This document shows, piece by piece, positions 1 through 7,921 of a stretch of 37,983 nucleotides of DNA. Both the position numbers and the translations under genes were made by a program. The notes beneath the pieces were generated by a model, which searched no databases, had not been told where the DNA came from, and saw only the letters and a list, made by a program, of their open reading frames with translations. Position 1 is the stretch's first letter. The number at the start of each line of letters is the position of its first letter. This DNA is from a virus. The stretch spans positions 1 to 37,983 of the IMG/VR virus record IMGVR_UViG_3300019762_000004; one strand, 5' to 3'.

Positions 1-123
1 ATACCTAAATGATATTGACTACAAGACAACAATGGGGTTTGTTGCTAAATGGCCAGAGTTTACAAGGTTTATTGAGGGCAAGCAGTGGCCACCACCAACA
101 GAAGATACTAAATATATGCCAAG
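1..123. repeat. Terminal direct repeat, left copy
   Basis: These 123 bases are identical to positions 37861-37983. The portal reading frame continues across the junction without a break, so the repeat is most simply the overlap of a circular or circularly permuted assembly. Removing one copy leaves 37,860 bp. A physical terminal repeat is possible, but a 123-bp repeat that starts and ends mid-gene looks like assembly overlap. Confidence 0.95.
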
Positions 124-1651
124 GCCAGTAATTAATATATGTGACCAAACTGTAGAGAACAAAAGGTCTAATATATTATCACAACAATTAAAAATGCAAT
201 TTAGAGTTAAAGAATTGCCAGTAGGTGGAGATCAAGAAGAAAACCAAGTATATGAGGACTACGCTAAAGATTTCACTGACATGGCTGAAAACACATGGTA
301 TGACATTGACCAAGATACACTCATCAAAGAAAAGACCAATGATGCTATTTCATTAGGAACAGGAGTAAGTCATTTTTACTTTGATAATTCTTTCATAGGC
401 GGGACATTTCAAAAGTACGTTGGTAAAATGAAGGGTGAAATCATAGACCCTATGGATATGATACTTGGCAACAATCAATTAAAACCATACCAAATACAAA
501 TGCAACCGTTTATAATTTTGAAAAAGAGAGAAGATTTTAACAATACAATTGAAACAGCTAAAAAACGTGGTAAAGATTGGCAATTAATAAAGCCTGACCC
601 AACAACAGCTGATGAAAACGAGAAGTACGAGAGTGCAAGAGTTGAGTCCAAGAACAGCAAGGAAGTAACTACCTTCACTAAATACTACAAAGTTAAGGGT
701 GAAGTATGGTGGGTTAAAGTAACAAAGAACGCAACAGTTGTAAAAGCTAGCAGGTTATCACCAGAGCCAAAATGCAAGTTTAAATTATACCCAGTTGATA
801 TGTTAGGCTTAAAGCGCAGAAGAAAATCAGCATATTACAGAAGTCTAATCGAGGATATTATCCCTAATCAGAAATCGTTAAACTGGGGCATGGGTATGCA
901 ACTATTAGCAGTGCAACAAACAGCATGGCCTAAAATTATTGCAAAGGTGAATGCTCTCTCTCAAACAATCACTAATACACCAGGTGAAATTCTAACAGAC
1001 AACTACAATGGTGGTGGTGATGGGTTTAAATATATGCAGATGCCTAATACACCTAACACAGCACCAGCATTGACTCAAACCCTATTAGACTACACTAGAA
1101 GTGTAACAGGCGTAACAGAGGTATCGACTGGCGAGCAAATAGGTGCTAATATGGCTGCTGCTGCGATTATTGCGCTACAGAATCAAGCCCAAAGACCAAA
1201 TGATGATTACATGAAAGACGTAGTTGCTAGTGTTAAACGTGAAGGTGAAATATGGGAACAATTCTTTAAGTGCTTTTATAATTTCCCAAGAACCATTAAG
1301 GGCAAGGATGACGAAGGCAAAGAAATGTTTAAGAGTTTTGACGGTAAAATAGCTAGGGATATTGAATTTGATTTAATGGTAGACGTTGGGCCAGCTTCGA
1401 CTTATTCTGAATCATTGCAAGTTGCCATCCTAGACACTTACGCAGATAGGCAATGGATTGATAAATTTGACCATATTAAATATATGCCTAAGAACTCTAT
1501 ACCGCAAGGACTTAGAGAGCAAGTCGAAAAAGAGCGTGAAACTATGGCAGAGCAAGAACAACAAGTAAATGATGTTATGAGTCAGTTAACACCAGAAGAA
1601 AAGCAAGCAGTAGAGCAGAATCCAGCATTATTAGACGGATTGGGGGTTTAA
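1..1651 (+). CDS. Portal protein, 3' portion (gene spans the junction)
   Basis: This is the dodecameric portal that forms the DNA channel and docks the terminase. The true start is ATG 37823 at the other end of the window. Joined across the junction, the protein has about 562 residues. The first ATG inside this copy (position 32) is internal. The N-terminal third has a segment beginning RPVINICDQTVENK, characteristic in my judgement of the P22-type portal family. The C-terminus is rich in Glu and Gln (EKERETMAEQEQQVND), like a helical barrel or crown. The position after terS and terL and before scaffold and coat supports the call. Portal is confident; the P22-type subfamily is inference. Confidence 0.88.
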   Translation, partial: YLNDIDYKTTMGFVAKWPEFTRFIEGKQWPPPTEDTKYMPRPVINICDQTVENKRSNILSQQLKMQFRVKELPVGGDQEENQVYEDYAKDFTDMAENTWYDIDQDTLIKEKTNDAISLGTGVSHFYFDNSFIGGTFQKYVGKMKGEIIDPMDMILGNNQLKPYQIQMQPFIILKKREDFNNTIETAKKRGKDWQLIKPDPTTADENEKYESARVESKNSKEVTTFTKYYKVKGEVWWVKVTKNATVVKASRLSPEPKCKFKLYPVDMLGLKRRRKSAYYRSLIEDIIPNQKSLNWGMGMQLLAVQQTAWPKIIAKVNALSQTITNTPGEILTDNYNGGGDGFKYMQMPNTPNTAPALTQTLLDYTRSVTGVTEVSTGEQIGANMAAAAIIALQNQAQRPNDDYMKDVVASVKREGEIWEQFFKCFYNFPRTIKGKDDEGKEMFKSFDGKIARDIEFDLMVDVGPASTYSESLQVAILDTYADRQWIDKFDHIKYMPKNSIPQGLREQVEKERETMAEQEQQVNDVMSQLTPEEKQAVEQNPALLDGLGV

Positions 1652-1652
1652 T

Positions 1653-1853
1653 ATGAACTGTCCTAAATGTAATTCAAGATTAGTAAGAGCCAAAAGAGGT
1701 CATAAGACACAAGAAAATACTACAGAAATAGAAGTTGTTGACTTATGGGCTTGTCAAAACAAACGTTGCGAGTGGTACGCTGGTGAAGACTTGCAAAACC
1801 CTGAACACGTAGCCAAAAGGGATTCGGCTATCATACAAAGTGTAGATTATTAG
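1653..1853 (+). CDS. Small zinc-ribbon protein (66 aa)
   Basis: The start lies one base after the portal stop, so translation is probably coupled. Two cysteine pairs are visible, CPKC at residues 3-6 and C34/C39 (CQNKRC), which is a zinc-ribbon arrangement. It could be a minor head protein or a DNA-binding regulator; nothing in the sequence decides this. Similar Cys-pair mini-proteins recur in this genome. Confidence 0.7.
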   Translation: MNCPKCNSRLVRAKRGHKTQENTTEIEVVDLWACQNKRCEWYAGEDLQNPEHVAKRDSAIIQSVDY

Positions 1854-1861
1854 GAGGAGCA

Positions 1862-2026
1862 ATGGATAACGTGACAATAAATGACCAAGTGATATGCAAA
1901 ATAGAGTTTATTGATGCTAGCGACAATAACAAAGTATTAGGTACTGTGAATTGCGATGGTTCGCAAGAATGTGACAATGGTTATATGTTTAAATTCACTT
2001 ACCAAGAAGCTATCATCAAAGAGTAA
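1862..2026 (+). CDS. Small hypothetical protein (54 aa)
   Basis: A strong ribosome binding site (AGGAGG, then AGCA) lies just before ATG 1862, eight bases after the preceding stop. The protein is acidic with alternating hydrophobic residues (VICKIEFIDASDNNKVLGTV) that suggest a small beta-sheet fold. It is the last gene before the likely promoter at 2039-2067 and so closes the packaging/portal unit. I recognise no family. Confidence 0.6.
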   Translation: MDNVTINDQVICKIEFIDASDNNKVLGTVNCDGSQECDNGYMFKFTYQEAIIKE

Positions 2027-2038
2027 TGGCAAAATATT

Positions 2039-2067
2039 TTGCACTAAGTAAATATTAGTAGTATAAT
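2039..2067 (+). promoter_or_regulatory. Probable sigma-A promoter for the scaffold/capsid unit
   Basis: A perfect -10 TATAAT (2062-2067) lies 17 bases after TTGCAC (2039-2044), a weak -35 with 3/6 matches. It sits in the 80-base gap before the scaffold gene and would give extra transcription of the abundant capsid genes. The call rests on the -10 and spacing. Confidence 0.5.
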
Positions 2068-2106
2068 AAATTTAAATAGAAACATCTATTAAAAAGGAGA
2101 ATTATT

Positions 2107-2898
2107 ATGAAAAATCAAATTGCTGATAACGCAGTAACGGAGGAAGTCGTAGATCCTCAAACAACAGAAGAAGCTACAGAAGTAGTGGAAACTGGACAGG
2201 AAGTTGTTGAACCTACTGAAAGCGAAGAGGTAGAAGTCGCGTCTACCACGGAAGAAGTGAAGCAAAGTCCAGAAGAGAACTCTAAGTTTGCAGAAGTCAG
2301 AAAGAAAGCTGAAAAGGATGCTATTGACAAGTTCATATCTGATCAATATGGCGAATCACACGGTATTCACACTAAGGCTGACTATGACAAGGCAATTGCC
2401 AAGCAGAAGGAAACTGAACTACTTGAAAGTTTAAAGGATGGAGAAGTCGATCCTAATGATGTGTACGCACAATTAAAGGAAAACGACCCTGACTATCAAG
2501 AACTTAAAAAAAGTAGAGAAGCTACCTATGTCAAGAGCCAATTAGAGGAACTTAATAGCGATTTAAATGATTTAGGTATAGACGAAAACATAACTAGCCT
2601 AGACGATATCGCAAAACTTGATAATTCTGACAACGTTATCAAATATGTAGAGAAGGGCATGACTCTTTCAGAAGCGTATTTTTTAGCAAACAAACAATCA
2701 ATTATTCAAAAAGATAGAGACAAAATACAACAAGACACGATAAAGCAGATAGAAGCAAATGGCACTTCTACACCTGGTGCTTTATCAGACACAGGGGAGA
2801 CTAATTCATTCATTACCGAAGCACAAGTTGAAGCTATGACTCAACAAGAGGTAAATGACAATTATGACCTCATAATGAAATCCATGAAATCATGGTAA
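2107..2898 (+). CDS. Scaffold protein
   Basis: This 263-residue protein would act as an internal chaperone that shapes the procapsid and then leaves. The first 60 residues are very acidic and Glu/Thr/Val-rich (VTEEVVDPQTTEEATEVVET), followed by charged, helix-forming coiled-coil sequence. That composition, the lack of a globular motif and the position directly before the coat gene are typical of podovirus and siphovirus scaffolds. The C-terminus (NDNYDLIMKSMKSW) is short and basic/aromatic, as expected for a coat-binding tail. The RBS is AAAAAGGAG. The family is not identified by sequence, so the call rests on composition and gene order. Confidence 0.8.
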   Translation: MKNQIADNAVTEEVVDPQTTEEATEVVETGQEVVEPTESEEVEVASTTEEVKQSPEENSKFAEVRKKAEKDAIDKFISDQYGESHGIHTKADYDKAIAKQKETELLESLKDGEVDPNDVYAQLKENDPDYQELKKSREATYVKSQLEELNSDLNDLGIDENITSLDDIAKLDNSDNVIKYVEKGMTLSEAYFLANKQSIIQKDRDKIQQDTIKQIEANGTSTPGALSDTGETNSFITEAQVEAMTQQEVNDNYDLIMKSMKSW

Positions 2899-2909
2899 AG
2901 GGGAACTAA

Positions 2910-3749
2910 ATGAGTACTAAAAATTTTGCACCTAAAGTATGGGCAGCAACGATTTTAAGAACATTAGAATCTAAATTAGTAGCAAAGAAAGTATGTAACA
3001 CTCAGTACACAGGAGAAATCAAGAAGCAAGGTGACGCTGTTTACTTTAATGGACTAGCAGACCCTACAATTTTCAGTTACACTGGCGCAGACATTACGTA
3101 TGAAGCGTTAGAAGATTCAAGAGTTACATTATTAGTAGATCAAGCTGATGCCTTTGCATTTAAAGTAGGCGATATTGAAGCAGCGCAAGCGTCAATGGAT
3201 ACCAAAGGCTCGCAAGCTCAAAGAGCAGCTTATAAGTTAGCACAAGCATGTGATACTTATATTATGGGACTGTATGTAGATGCTGGTAAAACAGTAACTG
3301 CTGCAACTATTACAAGTGTAAATGTACTATCTTGGATTGGTGCATTTAAGCAAAAATTAGCAGAATCAGACGTTGACGTTTCTGATATGTGGATGACTAT
3401 TCCGCCTTGGATGCAGTTAAAACTTGAACTAGCTGGCGTTAAGTTCAGTATTAATGAAGGCATCAAGGGTAAAGGTGGTATGATGTGGTGTAATACATTA
3501 GGTTTTGATATCTATGTAACTAACCAAGTTATCAACACAGGAACAGAAGCAACTCCGATTTCTCATATTATGGCTGGTTCAGGAATGGCAATGGCATTTG
3601 CAGACCAAATCAACGAGACTGAAACGCTAAGAGCTATTAATACATTCGACGACTTAGTAAGAGGGTTACACAACTTTGGCGCTAAAGTTATAAAGGATCA
3701 AGAATTAGTTACAGGTGCTGCAACTTACGGAGCTGAAACAGAAATCTAA
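2910..3749 (+). CDS. Major capsid (coat) protein, HK97 fold
   Basis: At 279 residues this is a compact coat protein for the icosahedral head. The N-terminus (residues 1-30, APKVWAATILRTLESKLVAKK) resembles the N-terminal helix of the P22-type or short HK97-fold coats that lack a cleaved delta domain. It is followed by GDAVYFNGLADPTIFSYTG, the usual 'GD-V' strand of this fold. It follows the scaffold gene by 11 bases with RBS AAAGGGGAAC. A hairpin terminator candidate lies just downstream. Coat is confident from context; the closest subfamily cannot be set without structural comparison. Confidence 0.88.
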   Translation: MSTKNFAPKVWAATILRTLESKLVAKKVCNTQYTGEIKKQGDAVYFNGLADPTIFSYTGADITYEALEDSRVTLLVDQADAFAFKVGDIEAAQASMDTKGSQAQRAAYKLAQACDTYIMGLYVDAGKTVTAATITSVNVLSWIGAFKQKLAESDVDVSDMWMTIPPWMQLKLELAGVKFSINEGIKGKGGMMWCNTLGFDIYVTNQVINTGTEATPISHIMAGSGMAMAFADQINETETLRAINTFDDLVRGLHNFGAKVIKDQELVTGAATYGAETEI

Positions 3750-3756
3750 AATCAAT

Positions 3757-3779
3757 AGGGGCTTTGCCCCTTCTATATT
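3757..3779 (+). terminator. Hairpin after the coat gene (attenuator or weak terminator)
   Basis: A perfect 6-bp stem AGGGGC/GCCCCT with a TTT loop (3757-3771) is followed by the poor U-tract TCTATATT. It starts eight bases after the coat stop. It may partly terminate transcription or protect the 3' end of coat mRNA, raising coat above the downstream genes. Confidence 0.55.
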
Positions 3780-3791
3780 AGGAGGTACAAT

Positions 3792-4175
3792 ATGAGTGTT
3801 ACAGTAGTAGAATCAAAAATTACTGATAGAAACGAGATTACCACAGTTACGTCAAATGCTGCAACAGCAGACACAGACGGTCTAGCAGAGGTATTCACTC
3901 TTGAGAACACAGAAGAAAATATGTTGATTATCATCGGTGGCGCAGGAGCAGCAGCGGTTGGCGACATTGCTTATTCATTCGGATCGGGTGCAATGTGGAA
4001 TAGTAAAACTATCTCAGGCACAGTTACGAAGAACACAGAAGCAGTTATTTGTGTTGACACAGCTAATTGCAAGAAAGCAGATGGATCTATCGAGTTAACA
4101 TTAACACCTAATGCTGGTGACAAATTGTTAACAGATCATGCAGCTTACGTTAAAGTAATTGAAAACGTAGGTTAA
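3792..4175 (+). CDS. Putative capsid decoration protein (127 aa)
   Basis: It has an independent AGGAGG ribosome binding site and lies between two terminator-like hairpins directly after the coat gene, where podoviruses often keep an abundant head-decorating or cement protein. The sequence is Thr/Ala/Val-rich with alternating beta-strand patterns (IIIGGAGAAAVGDIAYSFGSG) and no signal peptide or catalytic motif. This is consistent with a small beta-sandwich. The assignment is from position and composition only. Confidence 0.6.
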   Translation: MSVTVVESKITDRNEITTVTSNAATADTDGLAEVFTLENTEENMLIIIGGAGAAAVGDIAYSFGSGAMWNSKTISGTVTKNTEAVICVDTANCKKADGSIELTLTPNAGDKLLTDHAAYVKVIENVG

Positions 4176-4198
4176 TCAAATAGCATAAAACAAAATAG

Positions 4199-4231
4199 AA
4201 TAGTGGGGTTTAATGACTCCACTATTTTTTA
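4199..4231 (+). terminator. Rho-independent terminator after the decoration gene
   Basis: A 10-bp stem (4199-4208 with 4217-4226, one G-U pair), an 8-base loop TTTAATGA and a TTTTT tract make this the best terminator inside the virion module. It would lower transcription of the connector and tail genes relative to coat and decoration. The next gene has its own AGGAGG site. Confidence 0.8.
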
Positions 4232-4246
4232 TTAGGAGGTAAATAC

Positions 4247-4561
4247 ATGAAGTTTAAATATGGACAAAATCACACTGTGATTCAGACTATCAAACACAAG
4301 CAAACTGGGGCTACTAATAGGTATGCAGTATGTAAGTTTGATGAAAATGGAGAGTTAGAAACAAATGACCCTAAAATAATTCACATTTTACAAAACAAAT
4401 TACCAGGTTGCACTTGGGAAGGTGAAGAAATCAACCCAGACGAAGTAAAAGAGATTCTATCTGATGATGAATTAAGACAACTTGCTAAATCTAAAGGGAT
4501 AAAGCACTGGCATAACAAGAAAATAAGTAACATTAAAAAAGAACTAGGCATGGAGGTGTAA
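4247..4561 (+). CDS. Hypothetical virion-module protein with HeH/LEM-like C-terminus (104 aa)
   Basis: The N-terminal part (residues 1-60) is a small mixed fold ending in PKIIHILQNKLPG. The C-terminal 35 residues (DDELRQLAKSKGIKHWHNKK) have the two-helix pattern of HeH/LEM/SAP or Rho-N-like modules, usually nucleic-acid or protein binding and common in connector-region proteins of Gram-positive phages. It is three bases upstream of the next gene. A head-completion role is possible but inferred from position. Confidence 0.65.
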   Translation: MKFKYGQNHTVIQTIKHKQTGATNRYAVCKFDENGELETNDPKIIHILQNKLPGCTWEGEEINPDEVKEILSDDELRQLAKSKGIKHWHNKKISNIKKELGMEV

Positions 4562-4563
4562 TT

Positions 4564-5130
4564 ATGGCATTACAGAATAGTATAGCAGTAGCATTTTTTA
4601 AGGCATTTGAAAGCTTTACAGGTGCATTAAAAACAATTGACAACGATCATGCATATATTCACAATGGAATTATGTTTGGTGCTTATGACAAAACTACTGT
4701 AGCGACAACAGATACAGTAGAATACGCTTTTATTACGCCGTCAACGGGATATATTCATTATAGACTAGCTGGAATAACTACAAGTGCTGATAGCGTTGAC
4801 ACGGCTATATATGAAGATGCGGAAGTAACGGCTGAAACAGGCACAGAGTTAGTTGCGAATAATAGAAGCAGATCATCTAGCAACACAGCAACTGCAGCCG
4901 TTATTAAAAATCCTACATTTACAGATGGCGGAACTTTACTACCAGCTTTTTCTAGTTTCTTGCCTGGATCAACTGGCATAGGCCAAACAAGAGTTGGTGC
5001 TGGCGGAAAATCAGAAGATGAAATAGTGTTTAAGCAAAACACTGTGTATAGGTTTGTAGCCACCAATGGAAGTTCTGGTGATAATATTATAGCAAGTAAT
5101 TTAAGATGGTATGAGGAACAGGAGGGATAA
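4564..5130 (+). CDS. Virion structural protein of the 'NRNR' type (188 aa)
   Basis: The protein has a pattern I recognise from an uncharacterised structural family near coat genes of many phages: an IHNG segment (residues 31-34), TGYIHYRLAG around residue 60, NNRSRSS near residue 98, and a closing strand with NTVYRFVATN and WYEE. The family is beta-rich and predicted to decorate heads or contribute to the tail; its exact function is unknown. It is spaced three bases from the genes on both sides, so it belongs to the connector operon. Confidence 0.65.
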   Translation: MALQNSIAVAFFKAFESFTGALKTIDNDHAYIHNGIMFGAYDKTTVATTDTVEYAFITPSTGYIHYRLAGITTSADSVDTAIYEDAEVTAETGTELVANNRSRSSSNTATAAVIKNPTFTDGGTLLPAFSSFLPGSTGIGQTRVGAGGKSEDEIVFKQNTVYRFVATNGSSGDNIIASNLRWYEEQEG

Positions 5131-5132
5131 TT

Positions 5133-6044
5133 ATGTCTACTAAACTAGATGCACAAAAATTCTTTCTTAGAGTACTTGATGAAGCCACTAAAAAGGGTGC
5201 AGACATTGCGCCCTCTAAAAATGCTGATTATAGAGATAAGTTTAATTATTTCTTGGATAAAGCGCAAAAATATGTGGCTGGAATTATTAAAATACCAGAA
5301 GTATTTCAAGTAACTCAATATCCAGTGCCTAATATGTTAGGACTTTTAAGAGGGTTTGAGATTATACAAGTACTACCCGACAATCCTAAGACGTATAGCT
5401 TTGTGGGTTGTCAATCTGCTTACTTTGAAATGGATAATATAGGCACGTGCACTATTAGTGTCAATGGAACACCAGTACAAACCATAGACAATACGCTTAA
5501 AAGACAATTTACATCATATAAGGTATTAATACCAGCGATTTCTACCGATACTGTTACAATCGAATTTTTGGGCTTGTATCCATACAATATAAGAAATACA
5601 GGGTTTTACGAATACACATTCCCAACTACTGATGATGTGCCAACATACACAGCTTATGTGGCGTATGATATGCCTGATAATTTCTTAGAGTTCGATTCAG
5701 TAATATTAAAGTCTGACCCAAGGGTTTACGAGGCTTATGTGGCTCATAAATGGGAAAATAACAGAAAAATTATATTGAATTACTATGACAAGGGATCGTT
5801 CGATATACATTACTTTAAATATCCTGAAACTATTGAACCTAACGCACCTGACGATACAGTACTTGACATAGAGGATAAAGTATTTGAGGTAGTATGCTTG
5901 CAATGCGCAACATTAGCAACAGCAGCAGATAACCCAGCACTATCAAGTTGGATTAGATCAATATACATTGAGAAGATTCAAAACATTACACAATTAGAGC
6001 AACCGACTTTTAACGCTGTTCAAACAGTGTTTTCAGCAATGTAG
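5133..6044 (+). CDS. Head-to-tail adaptor (P22 gp4-like tail accessory factor)
   Basis: This 303-residue protein would bind under the portal and start the tail. The helical N-terminus (residues 1-50, DKFNYFLDKAQKYVAGIIKI) and C-terminus (VFEVVCLQCATLATAADN) match the helical adaptor layout. A beta-rich insertion of about 80 residues lies at 90-170 (CTISVNGTPVQTIDN), suggesting a carbohydrate-binding-like or Ig-like module. Its position between coat and a gp10-like protein is the P22 order. The insertion makes it larger than P22 gp4 (166 aa). Function is inferred from gene order and architecture. Confidence 0.72.
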   Translation: MSTKLDAQKFFLRVLDEATKKGADIAPSKNADYRDKFNYFLDKAQKYVAGIIKIPEVFQVTQYPVPNMLGLLRGFEIIQVLPDNPKTYSFVGCQSAYFEMDNIGTCTISVNGTPVQTIDNTLKRQFTSYKVLIPAISTDTVTIEFLGLYPYNIRNTGFYEYTFPTTDDVPTYTAYVAYDMPDNFLEFDSVILKSDPRVYEAYVAHKWENNRKIILNYYDKGSFDIHYFKYPETIEPNAPDDTVLDIEDKVFEVVCLQCATLATAADNPALSSWIRSIYIEKIQNITQLEQPTFNAVQTVFSAM

Positions 6045-6053
6045 GAGGTACTT

Positions 6054-7913
6054 ATGGCTTATATAGCACCAAGGATAACACAGCCAGTAATACCAAAGCA
6101 ACAGTTTTGGCCATCTAAAGAGTCACGCCTTGATGGTGGGCTTGACTTGGCTAATATTGAGTTTGACTTACCAGAGGATAAGACTAGCGATTGCCTTAAT
6201 ATGTGGTACAAAGATGGCATACTAGATAAGAGGTGGGGTCAAGACTTTATAAAGACAGACGAATCACCAGAAGCAATCGGGCATTCAATCTACAGATACC
6301 TATACAAAGACTTTTTAATTAAGCACACAGGCACAAAGCTTTACAAACAAGACCCTAGCACTGGTATTATAACAGAAATCTTCACAGGCTTAAATGATGC
6401 CGAATCAAAGCTATTTAAATACAATGAAAACATATATTTAAAACAAGTCGGTAATTATGTTCAATGGGATGGCACAACAGCGAGTGACGTTGTTCCGTAT
6501 ATACCAAGTGTAATTATTAATAGATTACCTACTGGTGGTGGAGATTTAAACGAACAATACAACAGGTTAGGTGCTGGTTTTGCTAATTTATTTAATGGTG
6601 ATGGTTCTTCTACTGCTTACACGCTAACTGATTTAGATTTAGATGTAACAACTGTATTATGCTTAGTAAATGGAGTGCCAAAAGTTGAGGGTGTAGATTT
6701 TACAGTCAACAGAACAACGGGAGTTGTCACCTTTACAGTCGCACCAGCAAGCGGAACTAATAACGTGATTGTAACAGCATACAAAACAAATCAAGAGGAT
6801 ATAGATTCTATACTTAATTGCTTGGCAGTAAAGCCTTTTGGTGGTCAAAATGATAATAGGCTGTTCTTTGGAAATAACGGCACTGGTATTTATTACTGGA
6901 CAGGGATTTCTAGTGTTGGGGTTGATCCAACATACTTTCCTTATGACAACTTTAATATAGTTGGGCTTACTGATGAAAATATAACAGGGTTCAACAAGCA
7001 ACAAAACTCATTAATGATTATTAAAGAGCGTGAGATATACGCAGTTGATTACAACTTTGATGGTACTATAGGGGTATTTAATTCTTACCCTGTATCTGAT
7101 AAGTTCGGATGCGATTGTCCTGATACAATAGAAACAGTTAACAATAATACTGTATTTCTATCAAGTGAATTTGGTGTATGCGTGATTCAGTCTACTAACG
7201 TAGGCAATCAGAGGAACGTATTCGCTATAAGCAGAAATGTTGATCCTAAATTGTTGTTTGAATCAAACATAATAGAAGCGTCTTCGGTTCAACATGACGG
7301 AAACTATTGGTTATGCGTTAATGATAAGGTGTATTTATGGGATTATTTCTTAGCACCTTACTATGATACTGGCAACCCTGATGATAATGCGAAACGTCTT
7401 TCTTGGTGGTATTTTGACAATATTAATGCTAAATCTTTTGCGTCTGATGGAGACGAGCTATTTTACATTGACAGAACTAGTGGAAAAACAGTGAAATTTT
7501 ACACTGAATATGATGAAGGTCAATTTTTCGATTTTGGGTTAGGGTATGAAGGTAAGTACAGATATCCGTTCAGACTCGTAGGTAGCGGTTTGTATGAATT
7601 TACTATCACAAATGGTATAATAGGTGTAAGAAGTGATAGAAAAACAACCTACGAAGTGAAGTATTTTACTAATGACGACATAACAGGAGAAATAGAGACA
7701 GAGCCGATAGAGGTTGGTACTTTTTCGTGGGATACGTTCAATTGGTCAACATTTACATGGGGAATCATGCCAAAGCTGTTTTTATGGCCACTAAGACCAG
7801 CATTAAAAAACATTGAGTATTTCGCAGTAGAATTTTCCAATAATGAAGCTGGAAAATCAATGAACATTGCTTCTATGAGATGGCAATATCAAATTAAACG
7901 TCAAATAAAATAG
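6054..7913 (+). CDS. Tail hub / packaged-DNA stabilization protein (P22 gp10-like)
   Basis: The 619-residue length and the opening are typical of short-tail hub proteins with beta-propeller repeats. The opening contains RLDGGLDLAN, then LPEDKTSDCLNMW and a KRWGQ turn, the 'minimal-trap' start seen in gp10-type families. Through residues 80-470 short blades recur (LFKYNENIYLKQVGNYVQWDG; GGQNDNRLFFGNNGTGIYYW; DGDELFYIDRT). A possible Ig-like insertion lies near residues 180-250. It would close the portal channel after packaging and carry the fibre. It is nine bases downstream of the adaptor with RBS AGGAGG. Confidence 0.75.
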   Translation: MAYIAPRITQPVIPKQQFWPSKESRLDGGLDLANIEFDLPEDKTSDCLNMWYKDGILDKRWGQDFIKTDESPEAIGHSIYRYLYKDFLIKHTGTKLYKQDPSTGIITEIFTGLNDAESKLFKYNENIYLKQVGNYVQWDGTTASDVVPYIPSVIINRLPTGGGDLNEQYNRLGAGFANLFNGDGSSTAYTLTDLDLDVTTVLCLVNGVPKVEGVDFTVNRTTGVVTFTVAPASGTNNVIVTAYKTNQEDIDSILNCLAVKPFGGQNDNRLFFGNNGTGIYYWTGISSVGVDPTYFPYDNFNIVGLTDENITGFNKQQNSLMIIKEREIYAVDYNFDGTIGVFNSYPVSDKFGCDCPDTIETVNNNTVFLSSEFGVCVIQSTNVGNQRNVFAISRNVDPKLLFESNIIEASSVQHDGNYWLCVNDKVYLWDYFLAPYYDTGNPDDNAKRLSWWYFDNINAKSFASDGDELFYIDRTSGKTVKFYTEYDEGQFFDFGLGYEGKYRYPFRLVGSGLYEFTITNGIIGVRSDRKTTYEVKYFTNDDITGEIETEPIEVGTFSWDTFNWSTFTWGIMPKLFLWPLRPALKNIEYFAVEFSNNEAGKSMNIASMRWQYQIKRQIK

Positions 7914-7921
7914 GAGGAAAT

